A program made the position numbers and the translations under genes. 64,000 nt of DNA from BS150m-G50 sp964517435 (GTDB taxonomy: Bacteria; CAIWAD01; BS150m-G50). The DNA is taken from positions 98,206-162,205 of the forward strand of contig CAZFEC010000002.1 of assembly GCA_964517435.1 (NCBI GenBank), read 5' to 3'. The first letter of the stretch is position 1. The number at the start of each line of letters is the position of its first letter. The notes under the pieces are model-generated. The model worked only from the letters and a program-made list of their open reading frames with translations, made no database searches and was not told the origin of the DNA. Shown here piece after piece: positions 1-7,844 of the stretch.

Positions 1-110
1 TCAACATAGACATCATAAGTATATCCATCTACGGAGAAAAGGTCGGTTCCCTGGATGGCACTGTTCAGATAGATATTGCATCGATCCACCGGATCGAAAT
101 CTCCCATGGC
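1..110 (-). pseudogene. Continuation of beta-helix protein beyond an in-frame TGA
   Basis: Reading on in the frame of the neighbouring beta-helix gene past the TGA at 111-113 gives an open frame to the window edge. It contains GDFDPVDRCNIYLN, which resembles the segment that follows the last beta-helix coil in secreted FCB proteins ending in a sorting domain. This suggests that the gene once continued, or still continues, through this stretch. The natural end of the protein lies outside the window. Confidence 0.55.
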
Positions 111-968
111 TCACCAGAAGGAAATGCCGCCTCCCTGTTCAGCCCGGTTGTGTGCGATTGTAACGTCCGACAGGTAAAGGTAGTTACAGGAAGAAGACTG
201 GGCGATGATGCCACCGCCACAATCAGCGGTGTTGCCGATAATCAGTCCACCGTAGATCTCCGCTTCCCCCTGGCTGTAAAGTTCAAGTCCTCCGCCATTT
301 GAAAATGCACTGTTACCGACACAGATCACATCATACAACCTGGTTTCATCGCAACTCCAGATTTCGATTCCACCTCCACACGTCGCGTAGTTGTCGACAG
401 CTGTGACATTTCTGATCTCCGCCTCAGTGCAGCCGCGTAGTTGAAGTCCGCCGCCGTAGACAGCATGGTTTCCCGCCAGCCATGAATCCCGCAGCACAGG
501 TTGATAGGCACTCGCTACCCTGATACCGCCGCTGTGGCCGCAGTCCCCATATCCGAGTACCTTTAAATTACGCAACAGCGGGGCCGCTCCCTCGCACAGG
601 ATTTTGTATTCGCTCGATGAGGATGAATCCACACGCTGAATTGTGAATCCACAAAGCTGATTGAAAACACTTGTATTACCGTGATACCTGACCACCGGTG
701 TGTCCATCGGCCCTTCAATCACCGTCTGCGAGCAGTAAGAGGTGTCCCCGGTAACCAGGGTTAATGAACCTATCGCAATGTCTTTGTCCAGGAAATCGAT
801 GTTTTCGATATAAGTACCGGGCTGCACCAGCACCGTGTCTCCATCAATGGAGGCTTCGATACCTGCCTGTATGCTGGGTTGATTGCCCGGCACATTGATT
901 ATCGTGCTGAAAGCGATCTGAGAAGAAAGGCAACAGATTCCAATCCAGGATAGTACCAGCTTGTTCAT
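111..968 (-). CDS. Secreted right-handed beta-helix protein, C-terminally interrupted
   Basis: The product has about 285 residues from an ATG at 968, chosen because a GGAGG-type ribosome site lies just upstream and a signal peptide (MNKLVLSWIGICCLSS) follows directly. A longer in-frame start near 1055 would put odd residues before the signal. After the signal comes the VPGNQPSIQAGIEAS...VLVQPGTY motif that opens many pectate-lyase-like beta-helix domains, then repeated GGG(I/L) coils. The frame ends at a TGA (111-113) directly after GGGISFW, but family-like sequence continues beyond it. No catalytic residues can be assigned. The base composition is more AT-rich than the neighbouring C25 gene, and it resembles the 41.5 kb beta-helix protein in its opening motif. 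Function is unknown; it is probably a surface or secreted protein. Confidence 0.75.
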   Translation of the reverse strand: MNKLVLSWIGICCLSSQIAFSTIINVPGNQPSIQAGIEASIDGDTVLVQPGTYIENIDFLDKDIAIGSLTLVTGDTSYCSQTVIEGPMDTPVVRYHGNTSVFNQLCGFTIQRVDSSSSSEYKILCEGAAPLLRNLKVLGYGDCGHSGGIRVASAYQPVLRDSWLAGNHAVYGGGLQLRGCTEAEIRNVTAVDNYATCGGGIEIWSCDETRLYDVICVGNSAFSNGGGLELYSQGEAEIYGGLIIGNTADCGGGIIAQSSSCNYLYLSDVTIAHNRAEQGGGISFW

Positions 969-1118
969 CCCGCACCTCCGATTCGTTGTTCGCCTCCAGG
1001 ATCCAGACCGGTTCTGAATGATAAGTATCGGAAGGCGGAAATACAACCAGACCAACGGCTTCGCACATAGATAGGCGCATTGTCATTCGGAACCTGACTT
1101 CGCGAGCACTTGACATAT

Positions 1119-1151
1119 AAAAAAACGCGGACGACTCTCATCGCCCGCGTT
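1119..1151 (-). terminator. Rho-independent terminator of the C25 peptidase gene
   Basis: On the minus strand, an 11-bp stem (AACGCGGGCGA against TCGTCCGCGTT, one G-U pair) is followed by a run of seven T. It sits about 30 bases past the stop codon of the peptidase gene. Confidence 0.85.
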
Positions 1152-1179
1152 CTGTTTCAGACCGTTATCCCCAATCGGG

Positions 1180-4100
1180 TCAGTTCTCCACCGTCACCCG
1201 GTAGAAAACCCGCTGGCCGCTCAATGCGTCGACCAGAGTCGCTTCGGTTTCGGTCGTGCTGGTCAGGTAGACATATGTCTCGTACGGTTCACCACAGCTG
1301 TAGATGTGGAAGGTGGCGGGGCCGTCGTAGCTCCAGTCGAGCAGAACATCGTTTCCCTCGATCGTGATGACCAGATCGGTGACCGGATCCGGTACCGGCG
1401 GCGCGGAATCGACCGTCAGCGTCACCGGGATCAGGATCTCCCAGTTGACCGGATCGTTGGAGTTCACCGTGATCGAACCGTTGTAGACACCCACCTCCAG
1501 CTCGCCGGCGTCGAAGGTGACGGTGTGCAGCAGCTCCTCCAGCTCCTCCAGGTCGCCCGCCAGCGGCGTTACGGTCAGCCAGAGCGGTGCGGCCCGCAGC
1601 GATACCGCCAGGTTGCTCTCGACATAGGTCGCATTGTAGACCACCTGCAGACCGTCGCCACCGCTACTGTTCTCCAATCCGATTGTAGCGGAATTGAGGG
1701 TGCCGCTCATGCTCAGATACTGGAACAGCATAGTGCCGTTGGCGTTGATCTCCACCTGGAAGCTGTAGGTCCCGCCGCCGCCATAGTGCTGGATGTTGGT
1801 GAACTGCACCACCAGACGGGTGTTCTCCGCCAGGTAGTGGATCGTACCGCCCAGGGTGGGATTGAGGTCGTCCCAGAAGGGAGCGATGAAGTCGTTCGGA
1901 TCGGTGGAGCCCGGGATCGGATCGTTGGAGTAATCGGTACCGTCTCCGCCGAAGGTCAGGTAGCCGTTGGAAGAGATCTTCACCTGGGTTTTAACGGCGC
2001 CGTAGAACTCGAAACCGAAGGGCAGGTTTACCGTCGCATAATCGTCGTCGGTCAGGGTGATCGGCGTACCGCTGCCGGTGATATCCACCCAGTTGAACAC
2101 GGGACCGCCCGGCTCGTTGCTGTCCACCCAGGTGTAGCCGAACAGGTCGGGACCGCCGGAGCCGCGGGACTGGTTGCTGCCACGGCGCGGGTCGGGCCGG
2201 TTCTTGTCGGCGTCGTAGAGGGTCGGATCGAGCGATTCCTTGCGTCCGTCGAGACTGTAAACCTCACCGCTGTCGTTTTCACCGGCGGTCCGCTGCGCCA
2301 GGTCGCGCACTACATCGAGCGTGTAGTGGAGCGTCCCATCATCAACATTGCCGATGGTCAGATCCCGCTGCGTCGAGGTGCCCGGCTCCAGCCAGACATC
2401 GTACACCAGTGGGGTGACGGTGATGCTGGGGAAGTCGGGTGCCGCCAGCGGCGGGAAGATGATGTAGTCGATCCAGGCGCAATCGCTGCCGCTGTCGACT
2501 GAACCGTCCTTGGTGTATTTCCAGGTGAAAGTGTGCGGACCGGCGCTGATGCTGTAAGTGGCCTGGGTCCAGCCGATTTCGCCCGACCAGCTGCCCACTT
2601 CCGAGCCGTCAACGGTGAAGCGCAGGTAGTCCCAGCTGCCCTCGGAGGAGACGCGGTAGTAGAAGCTGAGCGTGCCGTCGGCGATGACCTCGACATCCAG
2701 CGTCAGCTCCGCGGTCTGGTTGTGGGTGATGCCGTCCGAGTTGGCGCAGTAGGTGCCTTCCCAGGGGGTGGTGGTGACCACCGACCAGCCGGCGTTGCCG
2801 CCGAAAGCCCAGGGGTAGGAGGCGAAAGCACCGGTCTCGAAGTCCTCGATCGAAAGACCGACCGCCAGGCCGAAATCGTCGCTGAAGGTGAAGTCGTCGG
2901 CGGTCAGGTCGAACAGGAACTCCACCGGGTGTCCGATCGGGGTTCCCGCATCGGCGGTGACGTTGAAGGTCATCACATCGCTTACGCCGGCGGCGAGCTG
3001 CGGCAGCGAATCACTGCCGTCGTTGATGGTGATGTAGCCGTCCAGGCAGTCCAGCGTACCCAGCAGATTGGCGATCCCCGCACCGCCGTCATTGAGCAGA
3101 TGTACCTCCAGATCAACCGTCTCGCCCGCATCCAGCCGCCCGTTGTCGCCGTCCAGCACCGCGATCTGGTCGATCGACAGCAGCGGCGCCTGGGCCGTGA
3201 TCGTAAAGTAGCTGACCCAGGTGGAGTCGCCGTCGGTGGCGGTGAAAGTGAACGGTATCGGGTGTTGATCCGGCACGTCGGCGCCGACCGCGATCTCGAA
3301 ACAGTCGGGCAGGGTGACCTGCTCGGCGGGATCGAAGTCACCGAAGAGAGCATCGCCGTCGATCACGGTGGTGTAACTGTCGGCGGTGGCAAGCGTTGTC
3401 GTCACGCCGATAGCCGTATCCAGACCGACATTCTCGGCGGTAACCGCCAGCAGTACATCTTCGGTGAAGTCCAGTTGCCCGTTACCATTGCCGGCGGCGT
3501 CGTTGATCGCGTGATCGCGGTAGACCACATAGGCGCCGTCCGGCGGGATGATCTGCACCGACTGCGCATAGCGGTAACAGTCCTGCTTGGTGACGGTTAT
3601 CTCCAGGGTGTTGCCCGGCAGCTGTGCCGTGATCGGAATGCTGACCGGGTAGCCGGTGCCCTCGCCGGTGCCGATGATCTCGCCGTCCACCGTCAGCGCC
3701 ACCAGCGCCCCGGGGTCGGCCGTAACCGTGAAAAAGTTGATCCCGCTCAGCAGCGCCGGGTCGTGCGCCACCGTCAGGTTCTGGGGCATCTGCGCATAAA
3801 CGGTGGAGAAGGCGTCGCCGTGGTGATGGAAGAGGTGATAGGTGACGGTCTTGTCGCCGGGATTGTAGGGCCAGCTGGAAGCCTGCAGGTAGTACTTACC
3901 GGCGGTGTTGGCGAAGCAGGGCAGCACCTGCGGATCGCCCGGCAGGCCGTAACCGGGATCGAAGTCGGGCCACATCCGGTCGTACATGCCCCAGACATAG
4001 GTGTCGTTGACGAAGGAGTAGGAGGTCTCCGAGGCGGCGATCAAGCCCAGCGCGCCCTGCGGATGGCGGTGGAACGCCTCCGTGAAACACTCGCCGGCGA

Positions 4101-5685
4101 TGTTGTATTTGCCGGTCAGGCAGTTGATCGAAAAGACGAAGATCAGGTCCTCGTTGGAGAGGCCGGCCAGATCGGCGATCTCGTAGTCCGGTTCGCCCCA
4201 GCCGCTTTCACCTCCGTGATCGCGGTGCTGCAGGATGAAGGCGCCGCTGTTGATGTCGTTGTTCAGGCGCGTGGCGTTGGCGCCCCAGTCGGTCAGGTGT
4301 GCCGGCGTGGCCGGGATGTAACCGAGTCCGCTGGGTCCGAAGTAGTCGGTAATCATGCTGGTGTTGGGGTTGGTCGACCAGTCCGTGCCGGGTGAACCGC
4401 TGTAAATGGCGTACTCCCGAACCGGCGTCTTGCCCAGCACATGTTCCATGTAGCCTTCGACGATCTCCGAACAGAGGATGAACCAGCGCTCATCCTGCCA
4501 GCCTCCCGCCATGATCGGGTTGCTGTAAAAACCGGCGTTAAGCGGCGGCTGCCTCTCGTAGTCGAGGAACTTGCCGATCATGAGGGCCAGTTCGGCGCCG
4601 TCCCGCGCCGTGATACGCGCGTGGGCGATCTCCGGCAGGTCGTCGCCGTCTATATCGGCATAGATATTGTCGGAAACGCAGTAACTGTCCCAGGTGGGGG
4701 AGTCGATCGTATTGCCGCTGGTGCCGTAGTCACCGAGCAGCAGGAAGGCTGTCGGCGGAATGTCCCAGGTGTTGTAGGCGCTGTTGATGTAGGCTTCGAT
4801 CAGGCTGTGGCTGTTACCGCCGATCTGAGCCGTGGTTGTCACCTGAGTGCTGATCCCCTGCAGCTGCCGCCAGTGACGGATGGAATCGGCCCAGGCGATG
4901 AAGGTGGCGTCATTGGGGGTGATGATCAGGTATTCCGCGCCGGTATCACGTGACTGCGGCCGGGCGGAGTAATCGACCGCCGGCAGCGAAGCGTGATTGA
5001 GCAGGGCGTCCTGCAGCAGCGGATCCCACCAGCGGCTGCGCAGCCGTTCTTCACCGAACTGACCGTTGCCTCCCTGGAAGGTGATTTCGATCTCAAGATC
5101 GCGATAGACGATCAGTTCGCGCCGCACCGGATTGTACTGGAAGGGGGTAATGCCCAGCAGTACCGCGTCCACGCCGCGCAATTGGGTGATCGTAGAGAGC
5201 TGTACCGGCTGATCGGGGTAAAAAGCATCGCGGTTGTAGAGCGCATCGTCGCGGGGGTAGACCAGCGGTCCGGGATCGCTTTCGCGCGGGATCTCCGGCG
5301 CCGGCGCCAGGTCGATGTCATGATAGGTCTCCGTGCGGGAGGAGATGATGTGCAGTACGGCTTCAGCTCCCTCCGGCAAAGCGATGTAGCGGGAAACGCC
5401 GGGCAGGTCAGGTTTACCGGCGTCGTTGGGCAGCCAGGTGCCCGGCAACTGCAGCGTATGCAGCTGCTGCCCGGTGATGAGGCTGCGGTTCAGCTGCCAC
5501 TCGGTCACCGCGTAGGTAACCTCGACACTACCGCGATCAGCCGCCGCCAGGTTGATGCCGGACGGGTTCCAGCTGTCGTCATAGGTGATGGTGCGGGCTG
5601 TCGCCACGGCGCCGGTCAGCAGTACGGTGAGCAGAAGAACTGTCGCGAAGCGAAGTTCCGCGCAACGGGTTTTAGTCAAATGCAT
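1180..5685 (-). CDS. Secreted C25 (gingipain-type) cysteine peptidase, multidomain
   Basis: About 1501 residues from the ATG at 5685, which has an AGGGTGG ribosome site; a longer start at 5700 or beyond would precede the signal peptide. A hydrophobic signal segment (about residues 10-30) is followed by a pro-region and a C25 catalytic domain. The domain has the expected dyad: His in HRDHGG near residue 490 and Cys in SINCLTG near residue 522. Downstream are Ig/CARDB-like beta domains, a jelly-roll segment near residue 900-1000, a domain with SSNGYLTFGG and FIAPFWDDL motifs, and a final FN3-like domain. It lacks the NYPNPF-type sorting domain seen in other exported proteins here, ending in the FN3-like module. 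Gingipain relatives are extracellular endopeptidases; the specificity cannot be read from sequence. Confidence 0.85.
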   Translation of the reverse strand: MHLTKTRCAELRFATVLLLTVLLTGAVATARTITYDDSWNPSGINLAAADRGSVEVTYAVTEWQLNRSLITGQQLHTLQLPGTWLPNDAGKPDLPGVSRYIALPEGAEAVLHIISSRTETYHDIDLAPAPEIPRESDPGPLVYPRDDALYNRDAFYPDQPVQLSTITQLRGVDAVLLGITPFQYNPVRRELIVYRDLEIEITFQGGNGQFGEERLRSRWWDPLLQDALLNHASLPAVDYSARPQSRDTGAEYLIITPNDATFIAWADSIRHWRQLQGISTQVTTTAQIGGNSHSLIEAYINSAYNTWDIPPTAFLLLGDYGTSGNTIDSPTWDSYCVSDNIYADIDGDDLPEIAHARITARDGAELALMIGKFLDYERQPPLNAGFYSNPIMAGGWQDERWFILCSEIVEGYMEHVLGKTPVREYAIYSGSPGTDWSTNPNTSMITDYFGPSGLGYIPATPAHLTDWGANATRLNNDINSGAFILQHRDHGGESGWGEPDYEIADLAGLSNEDLIFVFSINCLTGKYNIAGECFTEAFHRHPQGALGLIAASETSYSFVNDTYVWGMYDRMWPDFDPGYGLPGDPQVLPCFANTAGKYYLQASSWPYNPGDKTVTYHLFHHHGDAFSTVYAQMPQNLTVAHDPALLSGINFFTVTADPGALVALTVDGEIIGTGEGTGYPVSIPITAQLPGNTLEITVTKQDCYRYAQSVQIIPPDGAYVVYRDHAINDAAGNGNGQLDFTEDVLLAVTAENVGLDTAIGVTTTLATADSYTTVIDGDALFGDFDPAEQVTLPDCFEIAVGADVPDQHPIPFTFTATDGDSTWVSYFTITAQAPLLSIDQIAVLDGDNGRLDAGETVDLEVHLLNDGGAGIANLLGTLDCLDGYITINDGSDSLPQLAAGVSDVMTFNVTADAGTPIGHPVEFLFDLTADDFTFSDDFGLAVGLSIEDFETGAFASYPWAFGGNAGWSVVTTTPWEGTYCANSDGITHNQTAELTLDVEVIADGTLSFYYRVSSEGSWDYLRFTVDGSEVGSWSGEIGWTQATYSISAGPHTFTWKYTKDGSVDSGSDCAWIDYIIFPPLAAPDFPSITVTPLVYDVWLEPGTSTQRDLTIGNVDDGTLHYTLDVVRDLAQRTAGENDSGEVYSLDGRKESLDPTLYDADKNRPDPRRGSNQSRGSGGPDLFGYTWVDSNEPGGPVFNWVDITGSGTPITLTDDDYATVNLPFGFEFYGAVKTQVKISSNGYLTFGGDGTDYSNDPIPGSTDPNDFIAPFWDDLNPTLGGTIHYLAENTRLVVQFTNIQHYGGGGTYSFQVEINANGTMLFQYLSMSGTLNSATIGLENSSGGDGLQVVYNATYVESNLAVSLRAAPLWLTVTPLAGDLEELEELLHTVTFDAGELEVGVYNGSITVNSNDPVNWEILIPVTLTVDSAPPVPDPVTDLVITIEGNDVLLDWSYDGPATFHIYSCGEPYETYVYLTSTTETEATLVDALSGQRVFYRVTVEN

Positions 5686-6108
5686 GATTACCACCCTCAT
5701 ATGTTTTAATGAGATTTTATAGCTTGTCACGTTGTGTCATCCATAGAAGCGGCAAGTTCGCTGCCAGTCTTTAACGCTGTTCGGGATACTTGATCGCAGA
5801 GTATTGGGCACTTCCGACACCGACAACCAGCCGGCTATAAGGCCCAGCGGCTCGGTATCGGTTTCGCGGTTTGTATCACAACAAATATAGTCATGATTTC
5901 AATTACTTACAACCGAACAGCCAATCGTCATTCTCAAATCTCAAATTGTCATAAAGACGTCCAACTTTCAAAATCCCCTCGTTGTATCGAATCAATTTGA
6001 CAATTGTAATTCCCTGCATAACATTACTAGCTCAAGTTTTTCAGAACAATCTCCGGCGGGCCGTCTCGCCGGTCGTAAAGACGAATTCCCGCTAATCTGG
6101 AGGAGGTC
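5686..6108. other. Intergenic region between divergent genes, no gene seen
   Basis: This 423-base stretch separates the minus-strand C25 gene from the plus-strand response regulator. The centre is AT-rich with no convincing open frame. It holds one copy of the GTGATACA octamer (5872-5879, reverse orientation) and a possible promoter facing right (5997-6025). The ribosome site GGAGGAGG lies just before the regulator ATG. Confidence 0.6.
5997..6025 (+). promoter_or_regulatory. Candidate sigma-70-type promoter for the response regulator
   Basis: A perfect TTGACA (5997-6002) is followed after 17 bases by AACATT (6020-6025), a weak -10 match. The distance to the ATG at 6109 gives a leader of about 75 bases. 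The -35 is good and the -10 poor, so this is tentative. Confidence 0.35.
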
Positions 6109-7101
6109 ATGAAAGGCCGTGTACTAATCATCGACGACGAGGCTGAAATCAGGCGTAACCTGACCTTCGGACTCAGTCAGGAAGGCTTCAATCCGGTCGC
6201 TTGTCCCGATGGGATCTCAGCCATTCACGAGCTGGACCGGGCCCGCCAGGAGGGCGTCGCCTACAACTACCTGGTTACAGATATTTTCATGCCCGATATC
6301 GACGGTCTGAAAATTCTCAAGGTCATTAAGAACCAGTATCCGCAGCTGCCGGTGCTGGTGATCACCGGTTTCGGTGATGTCGGCCTGGAAGTCGAAGCGC
6401 TGTCGGAGCATAACACCGGCTACCTCGATAAGCCGTTCGAGATTCCCGACCTGGTACAGGCGCTTTCCGAGCTGACTCCCGGCACCACGCTGGATGGCGA
6501 AGCGACTGAAGCCGTCGTGGAAGCGACCGCGGTGCGCGAGTCGGTCAGCTCCTATTTCACCATCCGCGTCGATGATCCGGAACGCAGCCTGGAGATCTAC
6601 AAGGCGCTCTACGAGCTGGACGGCGTGCGGTCCTGCGAAGCGGTGCGCGGCGATGTCGACATCATCGTGCTGGCGCATACCTCTTCGCAAAGCGAAATCG
6701 AACAGCTCGGCGAGACCATCGCCGCCATGGAGGGCGTCAACGTGGTCTCACAATCCGGCGTGCAGCAGCCGAAGCTGGACCGCGATGTGGACGAGTTCAT
6801 CAAGATCTATGCCAAGGTGGTCAAGCAGCCGGGTAAAGTCTCCCCCGGCAAGCAGCCCGGCACCACCAGCTACATCATCGTCGACATCGAACCGGACGCC
6901 ATCCAGGAGATTTTCACGACCGTCTTTTTCATCGACGAGGTGGTATTCTGCGATGTGATCGACGACGGCAAGCGGCTGGTGGGAATGATCACCGGGCAGG
7001 GCGCCGTCGGACGCACCCCCCGCATCATCGAGAAGCTCAACGAGATCGACGGCGTGCTGCGTGTCCGCGAGGCGAAAATCATTAAGTTGATTGAAGATTA
7101 G
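6109..7101 (+). CDS. Response regulator with two Lrp/AsnC-type ligand-binding-like domains
   Basis: 330 residues. The N-terminal receiver (1-120) has the acidic pair DD near residues 9-10, the phospho-acceptor Asp58 in TDIFMPD, the conserved Thr in VITGFG and Lys in LDKPF, so it should be phosphorylatable. It is followed by a short linker and two ACT/RAM-like segments: one around residues 140-215 (SYFTIRVDD...GDVDIIVLAH) and one around 250-330 (SYIIVDIEP...GMITGQGAV). There is no DNA-binding domain. A GGAGGAGG ribosome site supports the start. It directly precedes the NuoE/F/G-like genes and may tune redox metabolism through protein interaction; that role is inferred from position. A hairpin terminator separates it from the next gene. 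Confidence 0.8.
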   Translation: MKGRVLIIDDEAEIRRNLTFGLSQEGFNPVACPDGISAIHELDRARQEGVAYNYLVTDIFMPDIDGLKILKVIKNQYPQLPVLVITGFGDVGLEVEALSEHNTGYLDKPFEIPDLVQALSELTPGTTLDGEATEAVVEATAVRESVSSYFTIRVDDPERSLEIYKALYELDGVRSCEAVRGDVDIIVLAHTSSQSEIEQLGETIAAMEGVNVVSQSGVQQPKLDRDVDEFIKIYAKVVKQPGKVSPGKQPGTTSYIIVDIEPDAIQEIFTTVFFIDEVVFCDVIDDGKRLVGMITGQGAVGRTPRIIEKLNEIDGVLRVREAKIIKLIED

Positions 7102-7160
7102 CTGGAGCGGCCTTCGCTGAACGCTGATCCCGGCGCTGCTGTCACAGCCGCCGCAGGTGG

Positions 7161-7184
7161 ACGTGATACAACGTGATACATCAC
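7161..7184. repeat. Two GTGATACA octamers in tandem, one helical turn apart
   Basis: The 10-base unit ACGTGATACA occurs twice head-to-tail (7161-7180) and is followed by TCAC. The second copy therefore also forms GTGA-TACA-TCAC, a short dyad. The pair lies in the gap between the response regulator and the transhydrogenase-like genes. The 10-bp spacing would place both copies on the same helix face, which suits a protein-binding site. Confidence 0.6.
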
Positions 7185-7227
7185 CGGAGATAGTCCGGAT
7201 TTTATAGTTCTCAACGATCCAGATAAC

Positions 7228-7267
7228 AGGAGCTGACGGCCCCCGCCGCAGCTCCTGCCTTTTCTTG
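7228..7267 (+). terminator. Rho-independent terminator after the response regulator
   Basis: Arms AGGAGCTG (7228-7235) and CAGCTCCT (7249-7256) form a perfect 8-bp stem with additional G-C pairing inside the loop, followed by a T-rich stretch (CTTTTCTT). It lies before the ribosome site of the next gene, so it could also act as an attenuator for the downstream operon. Confidence 0.7.
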
Positions 7268-7291
7268 CCGCAAGGCTGAAAGGAGGCTATT

Positions 7292-7822
7292 ACGGCACAA
7301 CCATCAGAAAGCTTCAGTTACCGTCTCTGGCGGTATGACGGGGAGCCGGGTGAACTGATCCCGCTGCTGCAGTCGGCACAGGATCACTTCGGTTACATTC
7401 CCCGCCGGGCGATCAGTCACATTTCCGGCGTCACCGGCGTTCCGGAATCAGACGTCTATGGCGTCATCACTTTCTACAGCCAGTTTCGCCTGCAGCCGAT
7501 GGGTAAGCACCTCATCCGCGTCTGCGCCGGCACTGCCTGCCATGTCTCCGGCGCCAAGCTGATCACGGAAACGATCGAGGATGAGCTGGGCATCGAGGTG
7601 GGCGGCACGACGGAGGACGGTCTCTTCACGATGAACACCGTCGCCTGCATTGGCTGCTGCTCGCTGGCTCCGGTCATCAATATCGACGAAGACACACACG
7701 GCCGGTTGACCCCCGCTTCGGTGCGCAAGCTGTTGCGCAAGGTCCGGCGGGAGGAGAAAGCCGCCGCCGGCGCCAGGAAGGTGGTCGCGAGCGAACAATC
7801 CACCGAGACCTCGGAAGCTTAA
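7292..7822 (+). CDS. NuoE/HydC-like [2Fe-2S] thioredoxin-fold subunit, non-canonical start
   Basis: About 176 residues. The conserved NuoE region runs from LIPLLQSAQDHFGYIP to the C-terminus and carries the [2Fe-2S] ligands CAGTAC and CIGCC. No ATG, GTG or TTG exists in frame between the upstream stop (TGA, 7277-7279) and the family core; the first in-frame ATG (7499) would delete the helical bundle. A strong AAAGGAGG (7279-7286) precedes ATT (7289) and ACG (7292); ACG has the better spacing, so I start there. Either the gene uses a rare start codon or an ATG has been lost through mutation or base-call error. It lies 22 bases before the NuoF-like gene and should pass electrons between NADH-oxidising NuoF-like and NuoG-like subunits. 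Confidence 0.8.
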   Translation, partial: TAQPSESFSYRLWRYDGEPGELIPLLQSAQDHFGYIPRRAISHISGVTGVPESDVYGVITFYSQFRLQPMGKHLIRVCAGTACHVSGAKLITETIEDELGIEVGGTTEDGLFTMNTVACIGCCSLAPVINIDEDTHGRLTPASVRKLLRKVRREEKAAAGARKVVASEQSTETSEA

Positions 7823-7844
7823 CTTTTAGTTCTGGAGATAATTC

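Noticed and set aside
111..113. Selenocysteine at the TGA
   Set aside because: A secreted beta-helix repeat protein is not a known selenoprotein type and no hairpin typical of a SECIS element was recognised after it.
2533..4395. 620-residue frame on the plus strand
   Set aside because: Shadow of the C25 peptidase gene; no ribosome site or recognisable domain, composition typical of antisense GC-rich frames.
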